A DNA stretch of 64,000 bases from DASRHT01 sp035293765 (GTDB lineage: Bacteria; Chloroflexota; Ktedonobacteria; Ktedonobacterales; Ktedonobacteraceae). Shown here one piece after another: positions 26,441-35,793 of the stretch (positions are counted from its first letter, which is position 1; each line of letters begins with the position of its first letter). The stretch covers positions 233,077 to 297,076 of the forward strand of contig DATGMF010000053.1 in the NCBI GenBank assembly GCA_035293765.1. The letters are read 5' to 3'. The notes beneath the pieces were generated by a model. The model was not told where the DNA came from, made no database searches, and worked only from the letters and a program-made list of their open reading frames with translations. The translations under genes were made by a program, and so were the position numbers.

Positions 26441-26632
26441 ATATGGGTATTTCCCTCTCTACAATAGCTATTTCTAATATAACACGAGATGTTAAATAAA
26501 TATGGAGGGACATAACTTGTATGGACGAGCCTGACGCGTCAGACAAATCTCTTGCAGCTATTTGCCCTGTATAAGGATATGATAATCGGGCGGAGGTTTT
26601 GTTGTCAAAGGGATACACTCCTCAATTCTCCT

Positions 26633-26696
26633 GTGATCTAGCCGTGAGGCAAATTTTGCTGGCTGTGATCTCTCCGTGACCTGGTGGCGATATGCT
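26633..26696 (+). promoter_or_regulatory. GTGA double-direct-repeat promoter of the multicopper oxidase
   Basis: Four exact GTGA half-sites start at 26633, 26644, 26665 and 26676 (11 bp within pairs, 32 bp between pairs). TATGCT (26691-26696) follows the last by exactly 11 nt. It is the cleanest of the five copies. The rest of the 26441-26791 gap holds no gene. Confidence 0.8.
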
Positions 26697-26791
26697 CTCA
26701 TCAAGCAGGAATGCAATAGGATTGAGATTTGGCGCAATGCTTCTCCTCACTGAGAAGTACGGCGACAGATATTTTAGTGGGAGAAAAACTT

Positions 26792-27982
26792 ATGGCAATC
26801 CAGGAACACGATGTAAAAACGTTTCGGGACGATGATAAATTGGGAGAGCCTCAGCCAGCAACCGCGAACAGTGAAGGAGCTGCTCCGGTGGTCGTGACGC
26901 GCCCATATAAAATATCCGCGCCCACCTGGTGGCACGGAACGAGAACGCCATTGGGTGTTCTGTTGCTATCGATTATCGTCATGGTGGCGCTGCTCAGCTT
27001 CGGTCTGGGCTCGGCACTCACCAGTTCGCCCAGCAAGAGTGTCGATACGACCAGCAACAACTCAACGGGAAACTCATCGAGTTCGTCGATGGGGAACACA
27101 GCAACAACTCCCACCGCCAGTGTCCCGAATGCGACCCAGAGCTATGGGAACCAGCTCGCAAAGTACGTGGTGGACCCTGACGGCGCCAAGCACTTCACGT
27201 TAACTGCTCAGCAGGTAATGTGGGAGCCGGTCAAGGGGCAGCGTGTGCTGGCCTGGACGATTGATGGAACCGTACCCGGACCCATGATCCGTGTTACCGG
27301 CGGCGATCATGTCCGTATTACCCTGATCAACCACCTGCCGCAATCGACTTCGATGCACTGGCATGGGCTGCAACTGCCGAGCAGCGTCGATGGCGTGCCG
27401 GGCGTTGGACAGAAACCGATTGAGCCTGGACAGCAGTATACGTATGATTTTACGGTCAATCCCGAAGATGCTGGAACGCACTGGTATCACAGTCACGACA
27501 ATGACGTTACTCAGGTCATGGGTGGCTTCTATGGTGCGTTCATCGTCGATCCTCGTCCAGGTAGCCCTGAGGCGCTGCGAGAACCTAAGGCTGATGTCGA
27601 GTATACGGAATTCATCAGCGAGCTAGGCGGCTACTTCGTCATCAACGGCAAGAGCTATCCTGACACCCAGCCAATCAATGTCAAGCATGGTCAGACGGTT
27701 CGTATCCGGCTGATCGGTGCCAGTGAAATGATACATCCTATGCACTTGCATGGACATTTCTTCAATATTGTTGCTGAGGATGGTCGCACAATGGCGCAGC
27801 CAATCCAGAAAGACACTGTGCAGGTGGCTCCTGGAGAGACCTATGACCTGACATTCAATGCCTGGGCGGCCCCTGGTAGCGTCTATCCATTCCACTGCCA
27901 TATTCTCACACATCTGATGAATCCAGGGCAGAGCGCGGATCAGATGGGCGGCCTGATTGTCCTGGTAGAATACGCTAAATAA
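26792..27982 (+). CDS. Membrane-anchored two-domain multicopper oxidase
   Basis: 396 residues from ATG 26792, with GGGAGAA 8 nt upstream. The cytoplasmic tail spans about 50 residues, a membrane helix 53-75, then a Ser/Thr/Asn-rich linker to about 115 and two cupredoxin domains. All copper ligands are present: HWHG (H189, H191), HWYHSH (H230, H233, H235), HPMHLHGH (H315, H318, H320) and HCHILTH (H368, C369, H370, H374). The full set of HxH pairs indicates a trinuclear site plus type-1 copper, so a laccase-type two-domain oxidase reducing O2 rather than a NirK nitrite reductase, to which it is related. The substrate is unknown. Its promoter belongs to the GTGA set and two universal stress genes follow. 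Confidence 0.88.
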   Translation: MAIQEHDVKTFRDDDKLGEPQPATANSEGAAPVVVTRPYKISAPTWWHGTRTPLGVLLLSIIVMVALLSFGLGSALTSSPSKSVDTTSNNSTGNSSSSSMGNTATTPTASVPNATQSYGNQLAKYVVDPDGAKHFTLTAQQVMWEPVKGQRVLAWTIDGTVPGPMIRVTGGDHVRITLINHLPQSTSMHWHGLQLPSSVDGVPGVGQKPIEPGQQYTYDFTVNPEDAGTHWYHSHDNDVTQVMGGFYGAFIVDPRPGSPEALREPKADVEYTEFISELGGYFVINGKSYPDTQPINVKHGQTVRIRLIGASEMIHPMHLHGHFFNIVAEDGRTMAQPIQKDTVQVAPGETYDLTFNAWAAPGSVYPFHCHILTHLMNPGQSADQMGGLIVLVEYAK

Positions 27983-28001
27983 ACTGTAGGGGCCTGCCTT
28001 G

Positions 28002-28048
28002 CAGCCGACCTGAGCGAAGCTAGACGCGACAGCGGCGTTGGTCGGCTG
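28002..28048. repeat. Family II palindromic element, intergenic
   Basis: Arms CAGCCGACC / GGTCGGCTG pair 9/9 around the conserved 29-nt middle. Relative to the 17147 copy both arms have changed together, that is compensatory changes. A family I-like GC-rich repeat adjoins it on the right (28053-28076). Confidence 0.9.
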
Positions 28049-28144
28049 GATAGCAGGAGAGGGCTAGCCCCCGCCCGGGCATCCATAACGAGGCGTAGGG
28101 GTCTGGTCCCGCCCAGATGCGCGGAATTGAAAGGAGAACAGGCG

Positions 28145-29149
28145 ATGTTCAAACGTATTCTTGTCCCTCTCGATGGATCAGAGCGAGCGGAAAGCGCGAT
28201 TCCAGTAGCGGCGCGTATAGCAAAAAACATAGGCAGCTCAATCAAACTCATCCGTGTGGTCTCTTATCCGCTGGATAGCGGAGCCTCTATGATGCAGCCG
28301 GTCGTTTTAAGCGAGGAGGCTATGGACGCAGAACTCGCTAATGCCACCGATTACCTGCGGGAAATTGCCAACCTCACGGACTTAGCGGGCATTCCCACAG
28401 AGACGCAGGTATACAGTGGCTTGCCCGCGGAGACAATTCTATCGACTATTCATGAGCGGGAAGTATCTCTTGTAGTCATGTGCAGTCATGGCAGCACGGG
28501 CTTGAAACGCTGGATATTGGGAAGCGTGGCCCAGAAGGTGGCGCGTCATAGTACCGTTCCGGTGCTGGTGCTGCGTCAGGATAGTGCCAAACTTGGTGAT
28601 AGTGTGCGTATCCTGGTAGCGTTGGATGGCTCTTCTCTGGCCGAGGCTGCCCTATTGCCGGCGGCGCAACTGAGCATGGCGCTCTCATCGCCTGAGGCAG
28701 GCGCATTGCACTTGTTGCGTGTGCTGCCTTTGCCCCCGGTAGAGCCAGGAACCAGGGATGAACTGCTCAGAAAGGTGAATGAGGAGGCGATTGAAGAGGC
28801 CAGAGCGTATCTGAGCGCGTTGGAGCAGCGGCTGCGCGAGGGCGAATTCGCGCAATTCAAGCTTTCCATCACCTCATCCCTGGCGATTGATCTGGACGTT
28901 GCCAGCACAATTGTTGGAGCGGGCGAGGTTGGTGAAAATCTAGAGGGGGTGGGACTCCCCGGTTGTGACGCCATCGCGATGGCGACGCACGGACGCAGCG
29001 GCGTGCAGCGCTGGGTGATGGGCAGCATGACTGAGCGTGTGCTTGGTACGACTAAGCTTCCGTTGCTCATTGTGCGCCCTAAGGTTATTGAAGTACAACC
29101 TGAGAAGGCCCGAGAGGAAGACGCAGCTTCATGGGCTGGACTATTGTAG
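28145..29149 (+). CDS. Two-domain universal stress protein (UspA family)
   Basis: 334 residues from ATG 28145; AAAGGAGAA lies about 8 nt upstream. Starts FKRILVPLDGSERAESAIPV. Domain 1 ends with the nucleotide-loop motif CSHGSTGLKRWILGSVAQKV; domain 2 begins VRILVALDGSSLAEAALL and ends ATHGRSGVQRWVMGSMTERV, both matching the Gly-x2-Gly-x9-Gly-Ser ATP-binding pattern. It lies between two family II elements and is followed by a close paralogue, so it is probably a tandem duplicate. No GTGA promoter is present directly upstream; it may be read from the oxidase promoter. Confidence 0.93.
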   Translation: MFKRILVPLDGSERAESAIPVAARIAKNIGSSIKLIRVVSYPLDSGASMMQPVVLSEEAMDAELANATDYLREIANLTDLAGIPTETQVYSGLPAETILSTIHEREVSLVVMCSHGSTGLKRWILGSVAQKVARHSTVPVLVLRQDSAKLGDSVRILVALDGSSLAEAALLPAAQLSMALSSPEAGALHLLRVLPLPPVEPGTRDELLRKVNEEAIEEARAYLSALEQRLREGEFAQFKLSITSSLAIDLDVASTIVGAGEVGENLEGVGLPGCDAIAMATHGRSGVQRWVMGSMTERVLGTTKLPLLIVRPKVIEVQPEKAREEDAASWAGLL

Positions 29150-29161
29150 GGGCATTTTTAA

Positions 29162-29208
29162 CCGCCTGCCTGAGCGAAGCTAGCTGCGGGAGCAACGTTG
29201 GCTGGCGG
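29162..29208. repeat. Family II palindromic element, intergenic between usp genes
   Basis: Arms CCGCCTGCC / GGCTGGCGG pair 8/9 around the same 29-nt middle (TGAGCGAAGCTAGCTGCGGG...). It begins 13 nt after the stop of the preceding usp gene. Confidence 0.88.
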
Positions 29209-29306
29209 AATTTCAAGGCAGGGCCGATCTCCGTCCACATGTTTGCCCCCTGCAAAGCAGGGGCTGAAGGCCGGCAATGGATTCTTACGAAAGGATGAGT
29301 GATAAT

Positions 29307-30338
29307 ATGTTCAGGCGAGTTCTTGTACCATTAGATGGGTCGGATCGTGCCGAGAGGGCAATACCCACAGCGGCTCGTATTGCTCGCTCAACCGGCGGGT
29401 CGGTGGTGTTGTTACGAGTAGTAAGTACATCCACTGAATACTGGCCCTATATAGCGCCACAACCGACGCTGGCTCAGACGATCATCGATGCGGACCTTGA
29501 GGACGCCTCAAAATACCTTGCAAGCGTTACCGCATTGCCGGAATTGAACGGCGTCTCAACAGAAACAATGACGCTTTATGGTCCAATCGCGGCAACCATT
29601 CTTTCCGTAGCATACTCGCATGACGTAGACGTGATTGTGATGTGCAGTCATGGCTATACCGGCGTGACGCGCTGGATCATGGGGAGCGTGGCGGAGAAGA
29701 TAGCGCGCCATTCCGCAGTGCCCGTGCTCATTCTGCGCGAAGGTGGCCCTATACCGGTAGGTTCGCATATGGATGGTCGCCCTTTCCGGGTACTGGTTCC
29801 ACTGGATGGCTCTACGCGCGCTAAAGCCGCTATTGAGCCGGCGGCCACCCTGGCGAATACTTTAGCTGCTCCTGATCAGGGGATGTTGCACCTGATGAGG
29901 GTGGTCAAGCCTCGCATCGGTGAGCCAGCACTAATGCCGGAGCAGCAAGAGGGTGAGCAGGAGCATGGCGTGCAGAAGGCCAAAAAGTACCTCAGCTCTA
30001 CCGTGGAACACATTCGCGAGGGGCTGACGGCTCATGCCGTCAAGGATCTTGACCTGACCATTACCTGGTCGGTCGCGGTTGATACTGATGTGGCCTCGGC
30101 GATTATACGCGTGGCCGAGAACGGCGAAGATGCGGAAGGGGCTGGTGTGTTTGGGGGCTGCGATGTGATCGCTGTAGCCACACATGGTTATGGTGGCTTG
30201 CAACGTTGGGCTATGGGCAGTGTCACCGAACGCGTGCTCAATGCCGCCAAACTTCCCATGCTGATTGTTCGCCCCTCCGATATGGTGGATAAGAGTCATG
30301 TGCAGGAAGGGAAGTCGGCTGTGGCGATACCTCAATGA
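29307..30338 (+). CDS. Two-domain universal stress protein (UspA family)
   Basis: 343 residues from ATG 29307 (FRRVLVPLDGSDRAERAIPT), with AAAGGA upstream; in-frame ATGs at 29277 and 29295 would add a short non-family leader. Domain 1 ends CSHGYTGVTRWIMGSVAEKI, domain 2 ends ATHGYGGLQRWAMGSVTERV, both with the ATP-binding loop. It is a paralogue of 28145-29149, sharing layout and the acidic insertion (GEDAEGAGVFGG here, GENLEGVGLPG there). A strong terminator follows. Confidence 0.93.
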   Translation: MFRRVLVPLDGSDRAERAIPTAARIARSTGGSVVLLRVVSTSTEYWPYIAPQPTLAQTIIDADLEDASKYLASVTALPELNGVSTETMTLYGPIAATILSVAYSHDVDVIVMCSHGYTGVTRWIMGSVAEKIARHSAVPVLILREGGPIPVGSHMDGRPFRVLVPLDGSTRAKAAIEPAATLANTLAAPDQGMLHLMRVVKPRIGEPALMPEQQEGEQEHGVQKAKKYLSSTVEHIREGLTAHAVKDLDLTITWSVAVDTDVASAIIRVAENGEDAEGAGVFGGCDVIAVATHGYGGLQRWAMGSVTERVLNAAKLPMLIVRPSDMVDKSHVQEGKSAVAIPQ

Positions 30339-30347
30339 TCGTAATTT

Positions 30348-30402
30348 GGAGAGAGCAAGCAACTGGAGCGGATCTTCCTTTGCCCAGTTGCTTGCTCTCT
30401 CC
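30348..30402 (+). terminator. 19-bp hairpin terminator after the tandem usp genes
   Basis: Perfect 19-bp stem starting GGAGAGAGCAAGC and ending GCTTGCTCTCTCC, with a 17-nt loop and a following ACTTTATTTGTTT. It closes the oxidase/usp transcript region. Confidence 0.85.
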
Positions 30403-30560
30403 ACTTTATTTGTTTGAACATCTTACATTGTATCATACCCCAGAGGCACCTGAATCAATCTGTTATCGGTAGTTATAGTGATATTTGACATCCTCGGAAC
30501 AGGTGTATATCATACATCAAGCGAGCCTCTTTCCCGAAACTTCATATTTGTAAGGTGATT

Positions 30561-31142
30561 ATGATGCAAGAACGTCTGCAACCGGCACAGGCTGCGACGA
30601 GTGAACGGCCCCCCATCATTTTAATTACCGGCATTCAAGCTGCTGGCAAATCGACGGTGGCGCGATTGCTCGCACAGCGCTTTGAGCGAGGGGTGCATGT
30701 CGAAGGTGACGTATTGCAGCATATGATCGTAGCGGGAGGCGAAGGGGTGCAGGAGCCCGGTGAGCCGCGTGGAGAGGCCGAACGGCAGTATTTGTTGCGC
30801 CTCAAACACATGTGTCTTCTCGGAATCTCATTTGTCGAAGCTGGTTTTACTGTTGTGCTTGATGATATTGTTCTCGGGGGAAGCTGGCCGTATGTGCAGG
30901 AGCAACTACGAGGCGCGCCCTTCTCGCTGGTGGTGCTTGCTCCGCGTGTAGAGGTGGTGGCGCAGCAACGTGATCTCAGCCGCGCAAAACGACCGCTGGG
31001 CGCAGCCTGGGCCGTCTATCTCGACCAGGTTTTGCGCGCGACCATGACAGGAGTGGGATACTGGATTGATAGTTCTGATCAGACGCCAGAAGAAACCGTC
31101 GCTCAGATTCTACTGCAACTCTCGCTGGATCAATCTGGTTAA
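30561..31142 (+). CDS. P-loop kinase/phosphotransferase-like protein
   Basis: 193 residues from ATG 30561 (or 30564), with TAAGG upstream. A P-loop GIQAAGKSTVA lies near residue 26-36, a likely lid/acceptor region at HVEGDVLQHMIVAGGE, a DD pair in FTVVLDDIVLGG and an Arg-containing QRDLSRAKRPLG. The layout is that of small AAA_33/chloramphenicol-phosphotransferase-like kinases, which phosphorylate small molecules or RNA. The substrate cannot be assigned. It is flanked by terminators on both sides, so it is a single-gene unit. Confidence 0.8.
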   Translation: MMQERLQPAQAATSERPPIILITGIQAAGKSTVARLLAQRFERGVHVEGDVLQHMIVAGGEGVQEPGEPRGEAERQYLLRLKHMCLLGISFVEAGFTVVLDDIVLGGSWPYVQEQLRGAPFSLVVLAPRVEVVAQQRDLSRAKRPLGAAWAVYLDQVLRATMTGVGYWIDSSDQTPEETVAQILLQLSLDQSG

Positions 31143-31147
31143 TATCG

Positions 31148-31189
31148 TTGCAGGGATGAGCTTTGATCTCATCCCTGCAATGAGTTTTT
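31148..31189. terminator. Strong bidirectional terminator
   Basis: 13-bp perfect stem TTGCAGGGATGAG / CTCATCCCTGCAA with a 7-nt loop, followed by TGAGTTTTT. It lies between the convergent kinase-like gene and SHOCT gene. Confidence 0.88.
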
Positions 31190-31490
31190 AGTATTCTGAT
31201 ACAGGCTCGCGCTCCCGTTTATCCTCCAGGGCTTCTTCGAGATGCTCGCGCATCTGTATAAAGGCAGCTGTATCGATCTCGCCGCGGGCGTATCGCCGGT
31301 AAAGCGTCTCCATAGCAGATGGCTCCTCAGGCGGCGTGAGGGGACGAGCTTTCTCCAACTTTGCCCGATTGAGCCAGCTTACTAACATCCAGATGCCGAC
31401 AACTAATATCGCGATCCAGAAAAGGCTCCAGACGATCATTTCAAACATCATCGGCCATCCCATCGGACCTACTGGCCAATACTGCATCAT
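31188..31490 (-). CDS. Small membrane protein with SHOCT domain
   Basis: 100 residues. One membrane helix (IVWSLFWIAILVVGIWMLVS), a linker and a C-terminal SHOCT motif (METLYRRYARGEIDTAAFIQMREHLEEAL). SHOCT is a short oligomerisation-type domain common at the ends of bacterial membrane proteins. The N-terminus is Met/Trp/Pro-rich (MMQYWPVGPMGWPMM), as in many metal-stress-associated SHOCT proteins. GAAAGCGAGGATAGAGCA precedes the ATG. Confidence 0.85.
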   Translation of the reverse strand: MMQYWPVGPMGWPMMFEMIVWSLFWIAILVVGIWMLVSWLNRAKLEKARPLTPPEEPSAMETLYRRYARGEIDTAAFIQMREHLEEALEDKREREPVSEY

Positions 31491-31863
31491 TGCTCTATCC
31501 TCGCTTTCTAATAAGTGCGTAACGACTGGGAAGAGGATTAATCAAGGCTTGATCCAGGATATCTCCTCGCAATTAAGAATTATGGTCTGCCTATGTCATA
31601 TTTGTATCTCAGTAAAGGGTGAAGGTGTCACAATGTACTCACAGAAAAAGATCGGCCATGTGAGGTATAAGGTAGAAGATGTTACATGTAATAAAATGAA
31701 GATCAGGCGATAAATCGGACGCGCTGAAGCTGATCGCTACGAAACTTTGCGTTTTTGTCTGGCAGGGAGCTAATAGGGCCGGATTTACAGCGGCGTGCTA
31801 CTCTGATAGAGTATATTTATTATCATAAGAAGTTTTTGTAACGTATTTTGAACAGGAAAAAAG
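31491..31863. other. Intergenic region upstream of divergent genes
   Basis: No supported gene. The stretch 31800-31863 is A/T-rich with TATATTTATTATC and ends in AACAGGAAAAAAG before ATG 31864, so it probably holds the Kelch gene promoter. The GTGA layout is not present here. Confidence 0.4.
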
Positions 31864-32937
31864 ATGTTTAAACTGAATAATGGCGCACGGAAGCTCTCTC
31901 TTCTGGCGGCGCTTGTTCTGGTGTTGCTGCTTGCAACGGCCTGTAGTGGGCTACAGGATACGACCGATGTAGGTCAGGGGACATCAACCCCTTCGCCCAA
32001 TACATCATTACCTCCTCCCTCCTCTGATCAAAGCGGTACTGTGCAAATGGTACCGGCGCGAGCGGGCAGTAGCATGGCCTATGACCGGAAAAGAGGAGTC
32101 GTCATCCTTTTTGGGGGCGATACCGGGATGGATACCTGGGCCTGGAATGGGCAAACCTGGGATCAGCTTTTTCCTGCCTCATTTCCACCAGCTCGTTCTG
32201 GCGCGAGTATGGCCTATGATGCCGCCAATGACGAGATTGTGCTCTTTGGCGGCATCGGGACGAGCGGTTACCCTTTAAGTGATACCTGGCTATGGGATGG
32301 GACGAACTGGCTGCCTGCCAACCCGTCGCTATCGCCATCGGCGCGTACGCAGGCCAGTATGACCTACGACATTGCCCATCAACGTATTGTGCTGTTCGGT
32401 GGGATGATCGTTGGAGCCAGTCAGGCAACTTCCACCATTGCCGATACCTGGACGTGGGATGGGAGGGATTGGACGCAGCTACATCCTGCCGTCTCTCCGC
32501 CGGCACGGAGCCAATCGGCTATGACCTATGATGAGCTTCACAAGCAGATTGTGCTCTTTGGCGGCTTCTCTGGTAACGGCGTTATGGGTGATACCTGGAC
32601 GTGGGATGGCAAGAACTGGACGCAGCAGCATCCACATACTAATCCGGTTGCTCGCGCAGGCGCAAGCCTCGTTTACGACAGCGCCGCTGAACAGCTAGTG
32701 CTCTTTGCCGGTGTCGCCGATCCCAAAGTGGGCGACCTCCATGATATGTGGATCTGGAGTGACAACGACTGGAAGCAGCGTATGGCGCAGAATGTGCCCG
32801 GTGGCTTCTATACCGCCGCTACCTATGCTGCCATACAGCAAAGAATTATCGTGTATGTGGTCCGTGGAACCGATAGCGTGACCAGCAGCAGCGAGACATG
32901 GTTGTGGGATGGCAACGCCTGGCTACGATTGCCATAG
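31864..32937 (+). CDS. Kelch-repeat lipoprotein
   Basis: 357 residues. A lipoprotein signal (LVLVLLLATACSG, Cys27 as lipid site) is followed by a Thr/Ser/Pro linker and six Kelch-like repeats of about 50 residues, each with a pattern such as ARSGASMAYD...EIVLFGG...DTWLWDGTNW. They should form a six-bladed beta-propeller on the outer face of the membrane. The ligand is unknown. It stands alone between two convergent or divergent units. Confidence 0.9.
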   Translation: MFKLNNGARKLSLLAALVLVLLLATACSGLQDTTDVGQGTSTPSPNTSLPPPSSDQSGTVQMVPARAGSSMAYDRKRGVVILFGGDTGMDTWAWNGQTWDQLFPASFPPARSGASMAYDAANDEIVLFGGIGTSGYPLSDTWLWDGTNWLPANPSLSPSARTQASMTYDIAHQRIVLFGGMIVGASQATSTIADTWTWDGRDWTQLHPAVSPPARSQSAMTYDELHKQIVLFGGFSGNGVMGDTWTWDGKNWTQQHPHTNPVARAGASLVYDSAAEQLVLFAGVADPKVGDLHDMWIWSDNDWKQRMAQNVPGGFYTAATYAAIQQRIIVYVVRGTDSVTSSSETWLWDGNAWLRLP

Positions 32938-32975
32938 CACATTTTTTCGACAGCCTCGCCAGGAGCATATTGTGC

Positions 32976-35537
32976 TCATCTGACCAATCGTCCCATCAGG
33001 CGACGCTTGACGATTTCAACCATCAGCAGGTAGGTAACGACCATAGCCGCTAAGAACAGAAAGTAGAGCGGCGGTAAAGGCGTAAACCCTAGCAGCGGAC
33101 CAAGAGATATGAAGGGGAGAAGAATGCCGATGACAACAATTAGAACGGTTGTCATCGCCAGCGGTCGGCTCGGGCGGCTTTTCAGGGGATTGCCAGCCGT
33201 ACGGATAATAAACAATACCAGCGTCTGTGTCGCCAGCGACTCTACGAACCAGCCGGTATGGAAGAGTGGCGCGGACGCGTGGAAGACTGCCAGCATAATA
33301 TAGAAGGTCAGGAAATCATAGATCGAACTGACCGGACCAATAAAAATCATAAAATTGCGGATCAGGCTGATATCCCAGCGTTGCGGCTTCTGGATGAAAC
33401 TCGGGTCCACGTTATCCGTAGGGATAGTAACCTGAGACAGATCATACAGAAAATTGTTGAGCAAAATCTGAGTGGGCAGCATCGGCAAAAAGGGCAAAAA
33501 TAGATAAGCACCCGCCATACTGAACATGTTGCCAAAGTTTGAACTGGTGCCCATTAAAAGATATTTGATCACATTGCCGAATGCTTTGCGTCCCTCGATA
33601 ATGCCGTTATGTAGCACCTGAAGGCTCGTTTCCAGCAAGATGATATCGGCGGCATCCCTGGCAACATCAACGGCGGTAGAGACTGAGATGCCCACGTCGG
33701 CGGCGTGCAGCGAAGGTGCGTCATTAATGCCGTCGCCGAGAAAACCCACGACGTGATGGCGATTTTTGAGGGCGAGGATGATACGGTTCTTCTGTGCTGG
33801 CGATACGCGGGCGAAAATATTGTTTTGCTCGACGACATGGAACAGTGCGGGATCGCTCATGCGGTCGATTTCGCTGCCCAGAATAATGCGATCACTGCTC
33901 AAGCCGACCTGATTGCAGACGTGGCGCGTAACCAACTCGTTATCGCCGGTCAGAATCTTGACCTGCACGCCATCGCGGTATAGCGCCTGAAGCACCTCGC
34001 CAACGTCTTTGAGAGGCGGGTCTGCGAAGGTCAGGAAGCCGAGAAGCGTAAGGTCGTGTTCGTCGGCTACGCGATAGGCGTCCTGTTCAGGCATGGAGCG
34101 ATAGGCCAGAGCCAGAATGCGAAACCCCTCCGCGCTCAGTTGCTGGTACATCGCCTCATAGCGAGTTTTGGCCTCGTTGTCCAGTGGTAGATGCTCCCCG
34201 TTGACCTCATAAGCGGAGCATACACTGAAGACGCTTTCGGGCGCGCCCTTCGCGATTAGTAGCCTCTCGCCTTGCTGTTCTACCACAACCGAGAGGCGGC
34301 GGCGCTCAAAGTCGAATGGCACCTCGTCGATTTTTTTGTAGGCGCTCGTATCCAGCGTCTTGTATTGAAGGATGGCCGCGTCGAGGGGGCTTTTGATGCC
34401 GGTCTCATAATAGCTATTGAGATAAGCCAGGAGCAGGACTTTATCGGACGGAGCTTCGTTCAGATCAAGATGCTGGCCCAGCATCGTTTGCCCGCTCGTC
34501 AGCGTGCCGGTCTTATCGCTGCAAAGCACGTCGATGCTGCCAAAGTTCTGCATCGACTCCAGATGTTTGACGATAACTTTTTGCTTCGCCATGCGCGCCG
34601 CTCCCTGGCCCAGCGTTACCGTCGTAATCATGGGCAGGAACTCTGGGGTGAGGCCGACCGCGAGCGAGATGGCAAAAAGCACAGATTCGAATAGTGGATG
34701 CTTAAAGACCACCCCTACCAGAAAGACGAAAAGGATCAAGAAAAAGACGGTTTGCATAATCAAGAAGCCGAAGCGCCTGATCCCGTGCTCGAACTCCGTC
34801 TCTGGCGGGCGACGAGCCAGGCGTTCGGCAATATCCCCGAAGGCTGTGTTGCGACCCGTCGCAATGATGAGCGCGGTCGCGGTGCCGCTCACCACCGAGG
34901 TGCCGAGGAAGACCATATTGGCTGCTTCAGCAGGGTTTTCAGCTCTGACCTGAAGCTGATCGGTTGTCTTCTCGGTTGGCATCGATTCGCCGGTCAGCGC
35001 GGCCTGCTGTACATGTAGATCGTCGGCCTGGATAAGGCGTGCGTCAGCGGGGATAAGCGCTCCTGCCGAAAGGCGAATAATGTCGCCTGGCACCAGTAAG
35101 CGGCGTGGCAGTTCAACCCATGTGCCATCGCGTAGCACCGCCGCCGTTGGAGCCACCTCCGCCCGCAGCCGCTCAACAGCTCGCTGCGAGCGATACGTCT
35201 GAGCGAAGTTGAGCCCGACCCCCAGGATCACCATCGCGGCGATAATGCTGGCATTGATCGGATCACCCAGGATGGCCGATACCATGCTGGCAATCAGCAG
35301 GATAATCACAAGCGGGTTTAAAAACAGGGCGAGCAATTGCTGAACATTCATACCATGCCGTATCGACGTGGGCTCATTGTGTCCATAGGTATTGAGGCGT
35401 TGAGCTGCCTCTTTGCTGGTGAGGCCATGTTCAGATGTCTGCAACTGCTCAAACAGGCTTTGCAGGGTAAGGAGTTGAGTATCGGCCTGGTTACCGCCTG
35501 GTAGCGTTTGATTTTGTTGTGGTGCCAGTCCTTGCAT
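32976..35537 (-). CDS. MgtA-type P-type ATPase (P-type IIIB)
   Basis: 853 residues, typical for the class. N-terminal cation-ATPase domain (LQTSEHGLTSKEAAQRLNTY), actuator AALTGESMPTEK, phosphorylation motif CSDKTGTLTSG with Asp near 341, hinge GDGINDAPSLHAADVGIS near 600, and about ten membrane helices. Sequence around VLSNNFLYD-type helix 6 (LLNNFLYDLSQVTIPTDNVD) and the C-terminal half match magnesium importers of the MgtA/MgtB group. It is preceded by a 58-residue VIT1-like membrane protein with a GTGA promoter, 25 bp apart, so the two are an operon. A role in stress or dormancy rather than Mg starvation is possible from this promoter (inference). Confidence 0.9.
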   Translation of the reverse strand: MQGLAPQQNQTLPGGNQADTQLLTLQSLFEQLQTSEHGLTSKEAAQRLNTYGHNEPTSIRHGMNVQQLLALFLNPLVIILLIASMVSAILGDPINASIIAAMVILGVGLNFAQTYRSQRAVERLRAEVAPTAAVLRDGTWVELPRRLLVPGDIIRLSAGALIPADARLIQADDLHVQQAALTGESMPTEKTTDQLQVRAENPAEAANMVFLGTSVVSGTATALIIATGRNTAFGDIAERLARRPPETEFEHGIRRFGFLIMQTVFFLILFVFLVGVVFKHPLFESVLFAISLAVGLTPEFLPMITTVTLGQGAARMAKQKVIVKHLESMQNFGSIDVLCSDKTGTLTSGQTMLGQHLDLNEAPSDKVLLLAYLNSYYETGIKSPLDAAILQYKTLDTSAYKKIDEVPFDFERRRLSVVVEQQGERLLIAKGAPESVFSVCSAYEVNGEHLPLDNEAKTRYEAMYQQLSAEGFRILALAYRSMPEQDAYRVADEHDLTLLGFLTFADPPLKDVGEVLQALYRDGVQVKILTGDNELVTRHVCNQVGLSSDRIILGSEIDRMSDPALFHVVEQNNIFARVSPAQKNRIILALKNRHHVVGFLGDGINDAPSLHAADVGISVSTAVDVARDAADIILLETSLQVLHNGIIEGRKAFGNVIKYLLMGTSSNFGNMFSMAGAYLFLPFLPMLPTQILLNNFLYDLSQVTIPTDNVDPSFIQKPQRWDISLIRNFMIFIGPVSSIYDFLTFYIMLAVFHASAPLFHTGWFVESLATQTLVLFIIRTAGNPLKSRPSRPLAMTTVLIVVIGILLPFISLGPLLGFTPLPPLYFLFLAAMVVTYLLMVEIVKRRLMGRLVR

Positions 35538-35562
35538 CGTGTACTACTCCCTTTGTGTGGTA

Positions 35563-35739
35563 TTATCCGAGATGTCCTCCAACGAGACGACCCAGCACGA
35601 ATGTGATGGCTGCGGCGGCCAATCCGAAAAGTACCTGTCGGCCCCCGACTTTGAGCAGAGGTGCGCCGGTTGTCAGAGTGATGCCGACGCCAATATTCTC
35701 ACGATACCGTTCAATATCGTTATTTGCTTTGATTGCCAT
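35563..35739 (-). CDS. 58-residue VIT1-like membrane protein upstream of the P-type ATPase
   Basis: ATG 35739 follows AAGGAG by 6 nt. The product has a hydrophilic start (IKANNDIERYRENIGVG) and one membrane segment in GRQVLFGLAAAAITFVLGRL. That segment closely resembles the C-terminal helix of CCC1/VIT1-family Fe/Mn transporters, whose full length is about 230 residues, so this is either a dedicated small subunit or a fragment kept under a good ribosome site. It ends 25 bp before the P-type ATPase start and shares its promoter. Confidence 0.7.
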   Translation of the reverse strand: MAIKANNDIERYRENIGVGITLTTGAPLLKVGGRQVLFGLAAAAITFVLGRLVGGHLG

Positions 35740-35793
35740 AGCGCGCTCCTTGTACTGGACCGCTCACAATGTCATCAGCTTTCTATGTACAAT

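Noticed and set aside
26792..27982. Calling the multicopper oxidase a copper nitrite reductase (nirK)
   Set aside because: Both HxH pairs and the HCHxxxH motif needed for a trinuclear copper centre are present, which fits a laccase-type two-domain oxidase better than NirK.
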